Origin: Parietichytrium sp. I65-24A
Lineage: Eukaryota > Sar > Bigyra > Thraustochytrida > Thraustochytriidae
Assembly: GCA_012862575.1 (NCBI GenBank)
Contig: BLSF01000020.1
Location: forward strand, 124,001 to 188,000
Direction: 5' to 3'
DNA length: 64,000 nt
In this document: piece after piece, positions 50,712 to 61,200 of the stretch
How the letters are laid out: each line of letters starts with the position of its first letter
Numbering within the stretch: position 1 is the first letter of the stretch
Notes under the pieces: generated by a model
The model's database searches: none
The model's input: only the letters and a program-made list of their open reading frames with translations
Told to the model about the DNA's origin: nothing
Made by a program: the position numbers and the translations under genes

Positions 50712-52751
50712 ATGTTCAAGCAAGGAGTGACCACGATGAGTAGCGTCAAGTCGAAGAAGGGCAGGATGAAGAATAGGATGTCGACCGCGCAGAAGAAGAA
50801 GAAGGCGTCGCTGAATGGCATGGAAGACAGCTTCATGTCGGTGGACCATGATGAGGACATGGAAGATGCAGACAAAGAGAACGTGCTCAACTCTAGCACA
50901 CGGAAGAGCGGCAAGGTGTTTGCCAAAAGGAATGCTAGCTCGACAAGGTCTTCCTCGGCCCGCAAAAGCAAGCGAAGACGGATGGATCAGTCGAGCTCGA
51001 CGCCTGCTCGCCGTGCATCCAACTTGTTTGACGAAGACTCTCAAGCCCAGGGGTCCAGATACGAAGACGTTTTTGTGGGCAACTTGGAGTCTGTGCTCAA
51101 GTCCAAAGGAGAGCCCACTCCGCGAGGTAGCGCCTCAGGCATAAAGCCACGAAAGAAGAGGAGGTCGAGCGTTCTCCGCAGCTCCATTGGTGGCCAACAC
51201 GATCGAGCAAAGCTGCTGAAGAATGAAGGAAACCAATACTTCAAAGACCAGGACTACTTTCGCGCAATCGAGTCGTATTCGAGTGCGATCGAGCTGGACG
51301 CCCACAACGCCGTCTACTTTGGCAATCGCGCAGCCGCGAAACTGATGCTGAAGGACTTTTACGGTTGTGTAGCAGACTGCGAATCGGCGATCAACGTGGA
51401 CAGCAACTACATTCGCGCAAGGGTTCGGCTTGCTCGAGCTCTGATATCGCTAGGCGAAATGGAGTCAGCCATGCAGCAGCTTTATTGTATCTCCAAATAT
51501 CAGGGCTCGGACCAGGAGGCGGTCTTTGAGGAAGCTCGTGAGATCGAGGCGCAGTGTAATTCATATCGCCAAACCATTGCGGAGTCCGACTCTCTCCTGT
51601 CACAAGAAAGAGCCAAACACTGCATTCTCTTAGTGGAACAAGCGCTCAAGTTTGCGCCGGCTTCAAACTTGCTTGCCGTGGTGAAAATGGCTGCGCGGCT
51701 GATGGAGATAGCGACCAGTAATGCCTCCGAGGCTGTCTCCAAGGAGAATGTGCATCTGATCAAGTGCGAGCTTCAGCAAGTCCCAAAAGACGGAGATCCA
51801 AGAGCTGAAGCGTATCGCGTGGCAGACTATCTGGCCAAGTACGGATCGACTCTTCTCTACTGTGCCATGACCTCTGAGGCAAGAATTATGTTCAACCGCG
51901 CCGCCCAGCTCAACCCGCAAGACTTTAACATCCAGGAGCGAGTGAAGCTTGTGCATCAGATGGAGGCCGCCTTGAATGATGGAATCAAAGCCTACGACAG
52001 CAAGCGTTTCGAAGAGGCTTTGAATCATTTTGACACAGCCCTGCTTGCAGACCCGCTGAACCATGCATTCAATGGGAGATTGCACTTTCGCAAAGCAGCT
52101 GCGAACGTCTCTTTGTGTAGATTCAGCGCAGCGATTGAGGATTGTGACAAGACCTTGGGACTTCTGCCTGACTACTATAAGGCTCGCATTCGTAAGGCAC
52201 ATGCCTTCATGCAAATGGGAGATTTGCACACTGGAGTGAAGGAGTTGGAGAAAGCATACAAGCTGCACCCTACCACTACAATTGCCAGTGAACTAAACAT
52301 GGCCAGACAGGTACTCAGTCGTGCTGAGAAAAAGGAGGAGCAGAAGAAAGAGGCAGAGCAGCGCAAGCGGTGGTTTGAGCAGCAGCAATCACGTCAGCGA
52401 ACCCCGAATGCCCGGTCTGCGAAGAAAAAGAACCGCGACGAACAGCAGCAGACCAAGTACTTCACGCGTGCATCCGCGAAGAAGGAGACAAAATCTGAGA
52501 CACGGAGAAAATCGATTGACATCCTAAAGGAGACAGATCACTACTCAGTCCTAGGTGTGTCTCGAAGAGCGTCCGTAGGCACCATCAAGAAAGCCTTTCG
52601 CAAGAAGGCCCTGGTGTACCACCCTGACAAGAATTGCTCCCCGAATGCCGAGGCGAAGTTCAAAAGGGTGAACGAGGCCTACAACACCCTCAGATCGCCA
52701 AGCAAACGCATGGTGTATGATAGCTCGTCCTCTTTTTTTGGAGTCTTCTAA
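50712..52751 (+). CDS. TPR-DnaJ co-chaperone, DNAJC7-like
   Basis: A 679-residue protein from the ATG at 50712; the frame opens seven codons earlier at TTG. Residues 1-160 are Lys/Arg/Ser-rich, a likely nuclear targeting region. TPR repeats follow from about 165 ([34 protein letters not shown]) to about 540, in two groups as in DNAJC7/TPR2. After a basic linker comes a C-terminal J domain (about 612-675) with [18 protein letters not shown] and the HPD in VYHPDKN. The arrangement of TPR first and J domain last is that of DNAJC7, which moves clients between Hsp70 and Hsp90. The 160-residue basic N-terminus is extra compared with human DNAJC7 (494 residues). Confidence 0.9.
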   Translation: MFKQGVTTMSSVKSKKGRMKNRMSTAQKKKKASLNGMEDSFMSVDHDEDMEDADKENVLNSSTRKSGKVFAKRNASSTRSSSARKSKRRRMDQSSSTPARRASNLFDEDSQAQGSRYEDVFVGNLESVLKSKGEPTPRGSASGIKPRKKRRSSVLRSSIGGQHDRAKLLKNEGNQYFKDQDYFRAIESYSSAIELDAHNAVYFGNRAAAKLMLKDFYGCVADCESAINVDSNYIRARVRLARALISLGEMESAMQQLYCISKYQGSDQEAVFEEAREIEAQCNSYRQTIAESDSLLSQERAKHCILLVEQALKFAPASNLLAVVKMAARLMEIATSNASEAVSKENVHLIKCELQQVPKDGDPRAEAYRVADYLAKYGSTLLYCAMTSEARIMFNRAAQLNPQDFNIQERVKLVHQMEAALNDGIKAYDSKRFEEALNHFDTALLADPLNHAFNGRLHFRKAAANVSLCRFSAAIEDCDKTLGLLPDYYKARIRKAHAFMQMGDLHTGVKELEKAYKLHPTTTIASELNMARQVLSRAEKKEEQKKEAEQRKRWFEQQQSRQRTPNARSAKKKNRDEQQQTKYFTRASAKKETKSETRRKSIDILKETDHYSVLGVSRRASVGTIKKAFRKKALVYHPDKNCSPNAEAKFKRVNEAYNTLRSPSKRMVYDSSSSFFGVF

Positions 52752-52918
52752 ACTCTTTTAAGTGGTCCACAATCCTTCAGTGAAAGGCCGAATAAGGCGC
52801 TGTTTACCTGTCTGAGGTTTACACTCTAGAAGAGAGGGGGGGAGAGGTGGAAGGCGAAGAACGACGTCACGAAATTACAATATTTTTGTTTAGGCTTCAC
52901 ATCAGTACGAACAAAAAA

Positions 52919-54196
52919 TTACCATGCATCAACTTTCTTAGCGACTGCCCAAGTTGCGACGGCATCTCCATCTTTTCTGTCTTTAGATTTCTCTTTTTTC
53001 TTCTTTTTCTTCTCCGTCTTGTCGCCGGAAGTGCTCTCCTCACCATCCCTCTTTCTCTTTGGCTTCAAGGTGACAACTTCCGCAACACCAGACGCAGCGG
53101 GTATCGCTGGTGTGGAATCTGTCTTTGGGGCTGGCTCCTCGTTTTGTTGTTGCTCCTCGAACTTTTCAGTCGCAGCCTCTGTTTTGCTCTCCATCTCGAC
53201 GTTTGCTTTCTCCTTTACGCCTTGAGCAGGTTCCTTGGAGTTCTGTTTTGTTTTTTTCTGTAACTTCCTAGCCCCTTCTTCTTCCGCAATGCCATAAAAA
53301 GAGAGAGGACGCGAGTCTATCGTTCTCAGTCGCGAAGGGTGTTTGATTACCTTCCGAACCAAGCACTCCGCATAAGCCTTCACGTCGTCGCTGAACTGCT
53401 CGTGCAGCTGGTTGTGCCTTAGAGAGAGATGTATCAGAGAAGAACAGCTGCTGAGGGGCTGCAATGACTCTACGCTCGCAATTGCATTACTACTCAGGTC
53501 CAATACTGCGAGCTTCGAGAAGTCTCCGAGGGACGTGCACTTCTCCAGCGAAGCAATCTTATTTCCAGAGAGACGGACTTCAGCTAGGAGAGGGCACTGG
53601 TCCGCAGAGATGCTTGGGAACTCGGTCAGAGCATTCTTGGACGCGCTCAGTTTTTTAAGCCCTGGGAGATTTTCAAAACCAAAGTCGTCGCCAAGGTTTT
53701 CTAGCTTGTTTCCCGAAAGAATGAGAGTGTTGAGTTTCTCCAGCTTGACTGTAATATTCATGGTCCGAATGTTGTTGTCATTGAGGACAAGGGCGCATAA
53801 ATTAGGCAGACTACGCAAAATTTCGCTTGGGAAAACTTCAAGCAAGTTGTTCGCCAACTTGAGGGTCACAAGGTTGCTTATTCTCCATTTACCGATTCTT
53901 GACACGGCTTCATCTTGGAGGCGATTTTCAGACAAATCAAGGTACGTCAGCTTGATCTGCTCCTTCTTCCCATCGTCTTTGCTGTGAAACAGTCTTTTCG
54001 GCAGCATTTCCAACACATTCTTCTGCAAATGTAGCTTGAACATATTCCCCTGTCCCTCTAGCGCACTTGGTGCAATCGCATTAATGCCAGCATCGCCGAA
54101 CTGCAACTCTTTCACCTTCGTCCCACCAACGAGCTGGTCCACCTTAGCTTTCGTCAAGATTCTGCGTTCCATCGTTGCATCCGCCTCTTCGCCCAT
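52919..54196 (-). CDS. Leucine-rich repeat protein with basic C-terminal tail
   Basis: A 425-residue protein from the ATG at 54196 (the frame opens 15 codons earlier at TTG). About eight LRRs of 22 to 25 residues span about 40-270, with consensus blocks such as LTYLDLSENRLQDEA, LVTLKLANNLLEVFP, LNTLILSGNKLENLG and LAVLDLSSNAIASVE. An LRR-cap-like segment is followed by a long charged region, and the last 50 residues are Lys-rich (KKKKKKEKSKDRKDGD). The motif order is that of SDS22-like or ribonuclear LRR proteins. The basic tail suggests nuclear or nucleolar location. The partner cannot be named. It converges on the TPR-DnaJ gene with 167 bases between stops. Confidence 0.85.
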   Translation of the reverse strand: MGEEADATMERRILTKAKVDQLVGGTKVKELQFGDAGINAIAPSALEGQGNMFKLHLQKNVLEMLPKRLFHSKDDGKKEQIKLTYLDLSENRLQDEAVSRIGKWRISNLVTLKLANNLLEVFPSEILRSLPNLCALVLNDNNIRTMNITVKLEKLNTLILSGNKLENLGDDFGFENLPGLKKLSASKNALTEFPSISADQCPLLAEVRLSGNKIASLEKCTSLGDFSKLAVLDLSSNAIASVESLQPLSSCSSLIHLSLRHNQLHEQFSDDVKAYAECLVRKVIKHPSRLRTIDSRPLSFYGIAEEEGARKLQKKTKQNSKEPAQGVKEKANVEMESKTEAATEKFEEQQQNEEPAPKTDSTPAIPAASGVAEVVTLKPKRKRDGEESTSGDKTEKKKKKKEKSKDRKDGDAVATWAVAKKVDAW

Positions 54197-54763
54197 CTTT
54201 CTGCGATGTGTTTCAAGTTGCACTTCTCCACGCGCAAGCAAGCAGTCTCCGCACTAACAATCTTGAAACACTCAGTAACGCCTGTCTCTCTCTCTCTCTC
54301 TTCTCAGGCCACCACTGGGGCTGGGAGCCCAACGCGTTTTGGTTCCCTGCGCTGGAGACCACCTCAAAACGGGTTCTTGAAGGAAGATGCGGTTCCAAAC
54401 TCACGCACTCTGAGCACCAACCTGTCTATCCCTCACGCTCTTTCTCTCTCTCTCACGCTCGCTCCCTTGCGCGTAACAAACCACTCATAAACCAGTCAAT
54501 GTTCCGAGTTCTCCTAAAACTTCTCTCGGCTTCCTTATGTTCTCTATCCCAGAAACCCCTGTACCTGAGTACCGGTAGTTCTCTCGTTGCAGTCGCTTAT
54601 ATTTTACTCTAGCCTGGATATGACCCACTACAGGAACGAAGGAGCGTTCCTTCTAACGGCTCCAGCTTCCGTATGGAGCGGCTAGTGGAAAGGCTAGTGT
54701 AAAACCTGGGGAGACGAAAAAAACAAAATGCAATAGAGCATTTAGAGCAATTGGCTGAAAGAT

Positions 54764-54799
54764 GAAAGAAGAAAGAAAGAAAGAAAGAAAGAAAGAAGA
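54764..54799. repeat. (GAAA)n tetranucleotide run
   Basis: About seven GAAA units, purine-pure on the plus strand. Confidence 0.9.
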
Positions 54800-54896
54800 G
54801 TGGCGAAAAGGGCGCGCGGACAGTGGCAGCATACGCAAAGAACTAGATTACGGTCTACGGTTTCCCCTCCTTGTTTCGTTCCGCAGCTCAACCGCA

Positions 54897-54921
54897 GTTA
54901 CGTTACGTTACGTTACGTTAC
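54897..54921. repeat. GTTAC pentanucleotide array
   Basis: Five perfect copies of GTTAC/CGTTA. The period of five is unlike the period-seven arrays elsewhere in the window. Confidence 0.95.
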
Positions 54922-55296
54922 AATCTCCGCAAGCTGAGAGTGGAAGTGAAGGAAGGGTTGAGCGAACGAGAAGCTCTCTCTCTCCTCTCTCCTCTCTCCT
55001 CTCTCTGTCTGTGTGTGGAAAACGTTTGGAGCTTTGCTTTGGCAGGTTCAAGTGAACGGAGATTGACATTGGAGCAGTGAAGAGGGGCCGTGTTTTGACT
55101 TGTTTGTATGTGTTTCAAGGCGTGTTGTGTGTCTTTCGCTGTCTGTGGCCGATTTAGAGAGGAGGTTGTGGCCGAGGGTCAGAGTGAAACGGAAAAGCTC
55201 GATTGCGAGTCCTGCTGACGCGGGCCAACCGGCCATTGAACAGTAGCGCTTCTCCGATCTGATCCGGACTATATTACTCAGACAGGACGCCGGAAC

Positions 55297-58200
55297 ATGC
55301 GTCAAAGAGGCTCAGTGCGGAGAGCACTATGGGATGTCGTGGTTCAGCTTTTCATTTGGGCTCATTTGGCTGGACTGGTACACGCTGATACGATGGTATT
55401 GGTTGTTCCTCCTGGCTCAGGGCGTGGCGGATCCGCTTTGGACGAGCAACCTGCGTTGGCAGTTGTCAATAGCCTGGGCAATCTGATCAATACCACCTCC
55501 CATCCCTCGTATGCAGGCAAGACATTCTTTGTCACCGCGAGACTCAAGACGGGAACGCTGCCAGATGAAGCCCGTTATGCAGTGCTGAGGCAAGAAGGCT
55601 TGGACTCACTGACGGAGGAGCCATCGACAGAAATCATTGATGGGTGGGCAAATTTTTCTGGGCTATACATTAACGAGATCGCGGAGGGGTTCGTGCTGGA
55701 GTTCACTGCTTTGGAATCCCCTTTTGGCAGCGCCGAAGCAGACCCAATTGACGTGACGTTGGGAGACCCCTATGAACTGAGCGTCATACAACAGCCGGGA
55801 ACCGCAAAAGGAGGACTGGATTTTCGGCCGCAGCCAATCGTTGGCGTCGTGGACCGTGGTGGCAATCCGATTACGTGGCTTAACGAAGGCGACGTCACTG
55901 TTGACATTTGCTTGCCAGAGCATGACAGTGAATGCGTAGCAAATCCAGGAGGATCTTTGTCATTAATTGACACGTCAAGCAGTTTTACGGTGGAAATATT
56001 CGAAGGCGTGGCACAGTTTACGGGATTAAACATCGACCGCGCTGGTTTTCCATATCGGCTGAGGTTTAATTCATCGTACTCTGGCGTGTCGCAACAGATC
56101 ATTCTCAGCGCGAATTTTACGGTAGGCATCGGACAGGCGTCCACGATTAAGATAGAAACTGCTGTTGCAGGGGCTCGTGGAGGAGTGCCATTTCAGACCC
56201 AGCCAATCGTATCTGTAAGAGATGCTGGTGGGAACGTCGTTACAGAGGATGCGTTCGTGCCTCCTTATTCTGAAATGCAACTTTATTTGAGCAACAACCC
56301 CACCAAGGCTATTATCTCTTCGAACCTCTATCCCTCTCTCTCCCTTGGATTAGTGGGCGGTTATGCGTATGGGACGGACTTTGAAATCGACCTGATCGGC
56401 CAGGGGTACCAGATTGGGTTCACAGCGGTGATGAGGACTGCAGATGGCGAAGAGTACCAAGTATACACTGAGACAGACCCTTTTGATGTAGAGATCGGAG
56501 ACCCTACTGCATTGAAGGTTCTTCGCTCAGTAGGTGGCGCTTTTGCCGGCGGATTGCCGTTTTTCTACCAGCCAAACGTTGCTGTCGTGGATGGGGGTGG
56601 CAACATTTTCGAAACCGAAAGCGAAGCTCTCATGAGCGCGGCTTTGACAGTGAACCCGGACAACAGGCCGCTAGAAGGCGCCAAAGAGGTGCAATTGTTT
56701 AGAGGTGTCGCTAGATTCAGATCACTGAAGATAACGTTCGCTGCCAAAGGATACGAGATGACATTTACAACCACCGTTAATGGCGTACCCCTCTCCACAG
56801 CCATCACATTTGACGTCCTCCCATCGTCAGAGTTTAGTGTTTTCTCCGAGGACGCTAGCAGCGACGATTACTTGGGCGAGTCGGTGTCTATTTATGACGG
56901 TACCGCAGTCGTTGGTGCACCGATGAAGCATAGGTATAAAAACGAGATTCAGCGGCTTTCTACGGTGAGCCCGTCAATATCCAGAGTCGTTCAGGAAGTG
57001 CAACTTCTCACGCTCTCGAGTACTCACGTGAACGAAATTCAACAGATCTCCACCTGTGGTGCTGGAGATGGTTCCATTCTTGGTTACTTTACCATCTCTT
57101 ACGATGAGTACACATCACGGCCAATAAGATATGATGTTCACAGTACCGTCCTTCAAAATTATTTGGAGGCTGATCTGAAAGTTGTTGGAAAGCTGAGTAT
57201 AGAGAAGAGCACGGCCTCTGATTGTGAGGCTGGGAACGCGTATACATGGGCGATCACATTTACGACCAAGGAGGGGGCCATTAATCAGCTCGTCGCAAAC
57301 ACGACAGGTGACGATTCGGGCAATTTCCTTTACCAGTTCACTCAGTACCCAAGTTTGGAGGCCGCAAGCACTGCAAGCAATGTGACCCTGCAGATTGACA
57401 CCATTCAGGACTCTCCAGTCATAGGGGGATCCTTCACTCTTTTGGTTGGCGGCGATGGGTCAACGCGCGGCTCCGACATTGTACCTGTAGAGACCGCGCC
57501 ATTGCAGCACGATGCGACAGGGACTGAGGTGAGACTTGCAATCGAGGCGGCCATGCAGAGTGTCCAATCCTCGCTCTTTCAGTCCACTTATTCAAGCTTT
57601 ACTCTTGTCAACGTGTATCGAACAAATGTAGATAGTCAGGGAGGGTACTCTTGGGCTATAACATTTCCTGCCAAAGCAGAGACGGTTTACACATGGAAGG
57701 CTTTGGAGGTCAATACAACTGAGTTAACTGGAAATCTGGTGACAGCAACGGTTTCAAAAACTAAGATAGGCCAAGCTCCAATGCGCGGCAATTTCCGGCT
57801 CTGGTTCCAGGGTGCAGGTCCGACAGAACCAATATCCTACTCGGAGCCGGCATCAACCTTTGCAACGAAGCTGGAGGCTCTTCCAACGGTAACGAGCGTG
57901 GATGTGACAAGAACTTCTAATTCTGACAATGGGTATACGTGGACCATCACGTTTTTGGAGACGATGTCCAAAACGGCGCATGGCTACACCAAGGACGAAA
58001 TCCGGAATTTGGAGCCTCTAAAGGCCGACACTTACTTACTTGGGGGCACTGACGCCCATATACTGGTGGAATACGTTTATGCAGTGGATGACATGGACAC
58101 TCTGTACTGCGAAGCCACACTGGATAACTTGCCAGCAGTGTACGATGAAAATGTGGAACCAGAGACCTGCGAGCAGCTTGAACTGGACGCTTTCCTGTTC

Positions 58201-61200
58201 GAAGCCGACTTCCCAGCAATGGGAAAGTTCGGAAATCAGACAGGAGCCGCGTATGTCTTTTACTTGGACACGGACGGCGCACAATGGAGACAAGGAGCAA
58301 AGTTGGAATCCGCTGACTCAAAGCCTTATGACAGGTTCGGCTGGTCCGTAGCCTATGACAACAGCACTACCGTCTCCAGTACCAGGACTGGGGTGGCAGT
58401 CATTGGCGCACCATATGCTGCATATGAAGGGCTCGTTGAGCAGCAAACGATAGCATGCGACGGGGATAGTGGCACGCTCGGATTTAAGTTCAGGTCCAAG
58501 TACAGCTCGTTCGGGGCATATGACATGACGGCTCCGGAATTGAAGACCATTTTGAAGTCAACAACGTCCATTACCGAAGTCAACGTCGTGTTCTACCGAG
58601 GAGAAGTCGATGAGGCAAATGCTCTCGCCGATGACAGTGGGGACGGGCTGTGCCAGGCGGGAACTGTCGCGGAGAATCTGAAGATAATAGCATTGGTCAC
58701 ATTTGTAAACCCATACACCGGAGACTTGCCAATGATCGAACCAGTCGTAGTGGACCCGATCCTGGCAGTAAATGGTCTCTTGTTTGACTCCACGGCATCC
58801 TTAAATAACAATGGGGTTCGGCTCGGAACCGTTACTGTGAGCGAGCACCGGAAGGGTACCATTGGCGCAAAAAGCTCAGGTGACGTAGGGTACAAGGTGG
58901 GAGCTGCCTATGTGTTCCTCCCACCAGGCGCCGACAGTAGCTTGGAGACCCCGATTGGAGACTGGGACTTGAACGCCAAGCTGTTTGCTTCCGACAAAGT
59001 TGCCGGGGACGAGTTTGGCTACTCGGTCGCAGTGTTTCAGGATACCATTATCATTGGAGCCCCCGGAAACAGCTTTGATGCCAACGGATCAAATGAATTG
59101 CCCGGGGCAGGCGCAGTGTATGTCTTCACCAGAGACGGCAAATACGGGGGGGAGGTGGGAGTTTGGACGCAAAGCCAGAAGCTAGTTGCAAACGATCGAG
59201 AAGCTGGCGATAGATTTGGCACAGTAATTGCGCTGAGGGACAACACTATTGTGTGCTCGGCCCCGGAGAAATCAGACGGCAAAGGTCGAGTGTATGTATT
59301 CAAAAGAGTGTCCATTCTCATGAGGTTCACGTTTGATCAGGCAATAAGCACACAGTATGCTGTTGCAGGCGACCATTTCGGGAGCTCGCTTGCTTTGGAC
59401 CGTAACACGCTGATTATTGCAGCCGAACAAAGTGACGGCCCCGACGAAAGCGAAGACGATCCGGTTTACATGGCCGGAGCTGAACTCGCACAGGGATATT
59501 CTGACCCCTTTCGGAAGGGTGTGGGGTTGGAGAAGTGCGGCAGAGTGTATGTGTATACACGCCAAACCTATGCGAATGCCTATCAGCTACTCCAACGCTT
59601 GTACCCACGAACTCCTCGAGCTTTCGCTCGATTTGGGCACGGGGTGGCAGTCGAGAAAGACGTTCTTCTAGTCACTGAGCAGGAAGAATTTCGAGGGGAG
59701 AGGAGCTCGAGGCGATTTGTTTATGAGGTGCAGTCCAGGCTCGGCAACGAGTCTGATACCACCACGCAGCTCGGAAATCTATTTGCTCTTACTTGGAACA
59801 CGGAGTACACTGGCGAGCAAGTCACTGAAATAGTCCGCCAGTCGATCTACACCGCGTCTGCTTACGACAGTGATGCTGCTTCTCGTGGCTTGCCCAAGCA
59901 AACCACGCAGCGAAAGGTATTCGAGAGTGTGCAAACGAAATGGATGAAAGCCAATGTTTCTGCTGCAGATATGCAAACCCGCCTGAGCGATGACTTTGAT
60001 GCCGGAGACGTGATCGTGACGCGAACGGATGCAGACACAAACAATGGATATATCTGGAGAATCACTTTTGTGGATATTGACCCTGTTGGTGGAAGAGTAT
60101 CGATGATTCCGCAGCTAGGGGTAGAAAACAAGCTCTCTGGAGGCGGGGAAATAGAAGTCCGACTTGTTCAGTCCCCCGCGGTCTTCGTGCTAGGCCAAAC
60201 TCACATGTTCAAGCGAAAGTCGACAACATTTCATCAACACGCAATATTGAGACCAGAGATTCCGCAAGATGCTGACCTCTTTGGGACCTCGGTATCTATG
60301 CACGGACGCTATGCAGTCGTTGGGGCCCCGAATCGTGATGCCATTGAGATCTCGGGGTCGAACAGTGGGAGCGCGCTGTTCTTTGACATGGGGTTTGCGA
60401 ACCTAGCATTCGCCTCTCAGGGCTACGCTGTCATGGAAGGGGATGGTGCTGCAAGCATAAAGGTCTCCAGATGCGACCCTAACTGTATGGTTGGTTTTGC
60501 TCCTACTCCGGGCCCTCAAACGAGCGACTTTGCCGAAGATGAGGCAAATATGATTCAGTACTTGCTGGTGGACGGAACTGCTCGCTCGCGCGGGGACTGC
60601 ACGTTGGACAGTTACGCGACAGATGAGTGCCTTTGGTTTTCTGCGGATAGTCACGATTGGGACTCATCTCGTACAATTCCTCAGGCATTCTTGAACATCG
60701 ATCACTACAACCCTGTGAGAATAAGCGGCGGTTACACAACACCGTTTTACAGCACTGAAGACTCAAAGGCTGATTCGGCATCTGCTCGAGCTGCCTCAGC
60801 CTTCAGCAGGTTTGACTATAGAGGTCAGTCGGACTATGTCCCAGATGGGGGCCAAATTGAATTCAACGCCAATGTCCTGGAGGCAGAGTTTCAAGTCTTG
60901 ATTACCGACGATGCCGTTTACGAAGCGCCAGATGAAACGGTGAACCTTTTGCTTACTACGTCGGGAATGCGGCCGGTTCCAGGAGGAGACTATTGGGCAA
61001 CTTTAACCATTGAAGATGACGGGGATAGCGGAGTCGGCGTTCAAGAAACGTTCAACAAGCTTTATGCCACAAATCCCACGCATTCTGCTCGGTTCGGATC
61101 TGCTACTTCTACCTACGGAGACATTGCAGCAGTGAGTGCCCCGTTTGAGGCGACGACATTTAGTGATGCTGGCGCTGTGTATCTGTACCGCAGAACTAGT

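Larger units (their letters stand above)
54197..55296. other. 1.1 kb divergent spacer with microsatellites
   Basis: It separates the LRR gene (-) from the giant FG-GAP gene (+). It holds TCTC runs near 54283-54300, a GAAA run at about 54764-54799, five GTTAC units at 54897-54921, and a CTCTC-rich block near 54976-55012. No gene is seen. Confidence 0.5.
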